Shown here in pieces: positions 22,404-23,420 of a stretch of DNA of 23,420 nt (position 1 is the first letter of the stretch; each line of letters starts with the position of its first letter). The notes below the pieces were generated by a model. That model was not told the origin of the DNA, did not search any database, and saw only the letters and a program-made list of their open reading frames with translations. Source of the stretch: an uncultured Nitrososphaera sp. (lineage in GTDB: Archaea > Thermoproteota > Nitrososphaeria > Nitrososphaerales > Nitrososphaeraceae); NCBI GenBank assembly GCA_946480575.1, contig CAMLKF010000028.1, forward strand, positions 1-23,420, given 5' to 3'. A program made the translations under genes and the position numbers.

Positions 22404-23185
22404 CAATACCGAGCCGCCCAGCTCTCACCTGCAAATTCGCTGTCGTCGCAATAGCTTGAGTAAATGACTGCGTGTCCTGCGCGCAGTAGCTCTTCGTTTA
22501 GGTTCTTGCCGTCGCAGTAGACCTTTGCCAGCATCCTGCCATAGCTTCCGCCAGTCTGTCCGTCGTCCTGGTCAACTAGCGCTTCAGCGCCTACAGGGCA
22601 CAGCAATGTGGTAAAGTCGGTTGCTTCGGAGTATCCGGCTTCGCCTCTCTCTGGCGTGTCAACTAGGGTCAGCCTTACTGTGACTTCGCCTACCCGTATA
22701 GTGTCACCGTCTATTACCCGGGTCACAGTCCCAGTAAGGCATGATGCCGACCCCATGCAGCCTGCGGCGCCTTGGCCTCGGACTTTGATATCGGACCTTT
22801 CCACTGCAAGTGTCAACGGCGCCGGCGCCTCGAGGCTTGACCAGACAAACGCCTTAGCCGTGTATGCCCCTTCCCTTTCCGGCTGCCAGCTGACGCGCAG
22901 CGTCTCACCGTCATTATTGCCAAGCATCCCCGTTACCCACGACAGAAATATGACGTAGCCGTTTTCGTCTAGCACCTGAACGATGTAAACGAAAGCCTGC
23001 TCCGCCTGATCGTTATTTTGCAAATTTGACTGGATAGTTACCGTGTCCCCTGCTGCAACATTCTGGACTGGCTCGCCTTTTTCATCTACCACGGCAAGCC
23101 CGGACACGCTCACGACAGCAAAGGCTGATGGCAATGCTACAGACAGCAGAATTGCAGTCAGAGCAAGCGCCATCCACTGTTGCAT
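22400..23185 (-). CDS. Secreted protein: Ig-like N-terminal domain plus staphylococcal-nuclease-like domain
   Basis: The 261-aa precursor starts with a signal peptide (residues 1-23, hydrophobic core ALTAILLSVALPSAFA). Residues 25-130 look like a beta-sandwich domain of the kind that binds or anchors at the cell surface (GDTVTIQSNLQNND, then YVIQVLDENGYV-like strands). Residues 150-255 are a thermonuclease (SNase-like) domain: TRVIDGDTIRV with Asp161, VRLTLVDTPERGE with Arg171, Asp176 and Glu179, and GGSYGRMLAKVY with Arg217 match the SNase catalytic and calcium-binding residues. Several Cys (143, 149, 196, 224, 246, 261) could form disulfides outside the cell. It likely degrades extracellular nucleic acid. 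The stop overlaps the end of the convergent cyclophilin-like gene. Confidence 0.88.
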   Translation of the reverse strand: MQQWMALALTAILLSVALPSAFAVVSVSGLAVVDEKGEPVQNVAAGDTVTIQSNLQNNDQAEQAFVYIVQVLDENGYVIFLSWVTGMLGNNDGETLRVSWQPEREGAYTAKAFVWSSLEAPAPLTLAVERSDIKVRGQGAAGCMGSASCLTGTVTRVIDGDTIRVGEVTVRLTLVDTPERGEAGYSEATDFTTLLCPVGAEALVDQDDGQTGGSYGRMLAKVYCDGKNLNEELLRAGHAVIYSSYCDDSEFAGESWAARYC

Positions 23186-23420
23186 TTATCGCAGCTCTAT
23201 GATCCGCCTTTGCAATATTAGACTATCGTGTCACCCAAAGCATTTGCAGCTTGCACGCGTAACTCGCTATTGAGGATTTTCATTTTTATGAAAATTAGTG
23301 AAAATAATGCGTTATTGGCCTGATAAAAGTATCTGAATCAAAGCTGTAGGAGCTCCAGGTACCAAGAATTTTCTTCTGCATTATTATCACGAATTATGGA
23401 GAATGATCTCTAAGAAGCGT
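23186..23420. other. Terminal intergenic region
   Basis: This 235-base AT-rich stretch holds the promoter side of the secreted nuclease gene (a weak TCTAATATTG box near 23212-23222 on the minus strand) and a short TTTTCATTTTTATGAAAATTAGTGAAAAT run with local symmetry (about 23278-23306). No gene is visible. Confidence 0.4.

Overview
The window looks like a chromosomal segment of an ammonia-oxidising thaumarchaeon, most likely a Nitrososphaera-type organism. The evidence is the archaeal CoA route (pantoate kinase plus phosphopantothenate synthetase), mevalonate kinase, an AbrB/PhoU-fusion regulator, Hjc resolvase, archaeal translin, a KaiC-like ATPase, and many genes whose ATG or TTG lies about 25-30 bases after an archaeal TATA box (leaderless style). 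No sequence search was possible, so family names rest on motifs and recall.

Layout. 1-362: mostly non-coding start. 363-2191: MEMO-family protein overlapping mevalonate kinase by 4 bases. 2188-4433 (minus): patatin-like lipase and a PhoU-type regulator. 4509-8318: a tight CoA operon (pantoate kinase, phosphopantothenate synthetase, PanB, CoaBC) that runs from 2-oxoisovalerate to 4'-phosphopantetheine, lacking only ketopantoate reductase. 8329-11853: M24 peptidase, class V aminotransferase, FKBP isomerase and an IscA-type Fe-S protein, mostly with individual promoters.

11.9-17.7 kb is a zone of gene decay around a few intact genes (a small thaumarchaeal protein, glutamate dehydrogenase, TatA, a four-cysteine helical protein, a lone receiver domain). 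It holds a doubtful broken ORF (11970-12440), a clearly frameshifted pseudogene (12897-14015), a hydrolase stub (17490-17669) and, most strikingly, a 657-bp element at 15503-16159. The element has perfect 77-bp terminal inverted repeats, 13-bp near-identical direct flanks, a Cas1-like N-terminal fragment and a ThiN-like C-terminal fragment. It could be a miniature, casposon-related element.

17.7-20.6 kb is a signalling block: a 395-bp regulatory region with two palindromes, a MinD-like ATPase, and a 492-aa protein joining a KaiC/RecA-like ATPase, a small cysteine zinc-finger-like segment and a class III nucleotide-cyclase-like domain whose catalytic residues look incomplete. A convergent 60-aa protein carries the same kind of finger. 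20.7-23.4 kb: translin, Hjc, a cyclophilin-like gene interrupted by two in-frame stop codons, and a secreted Ig-like/staphylococcal-nuclease-type protein.
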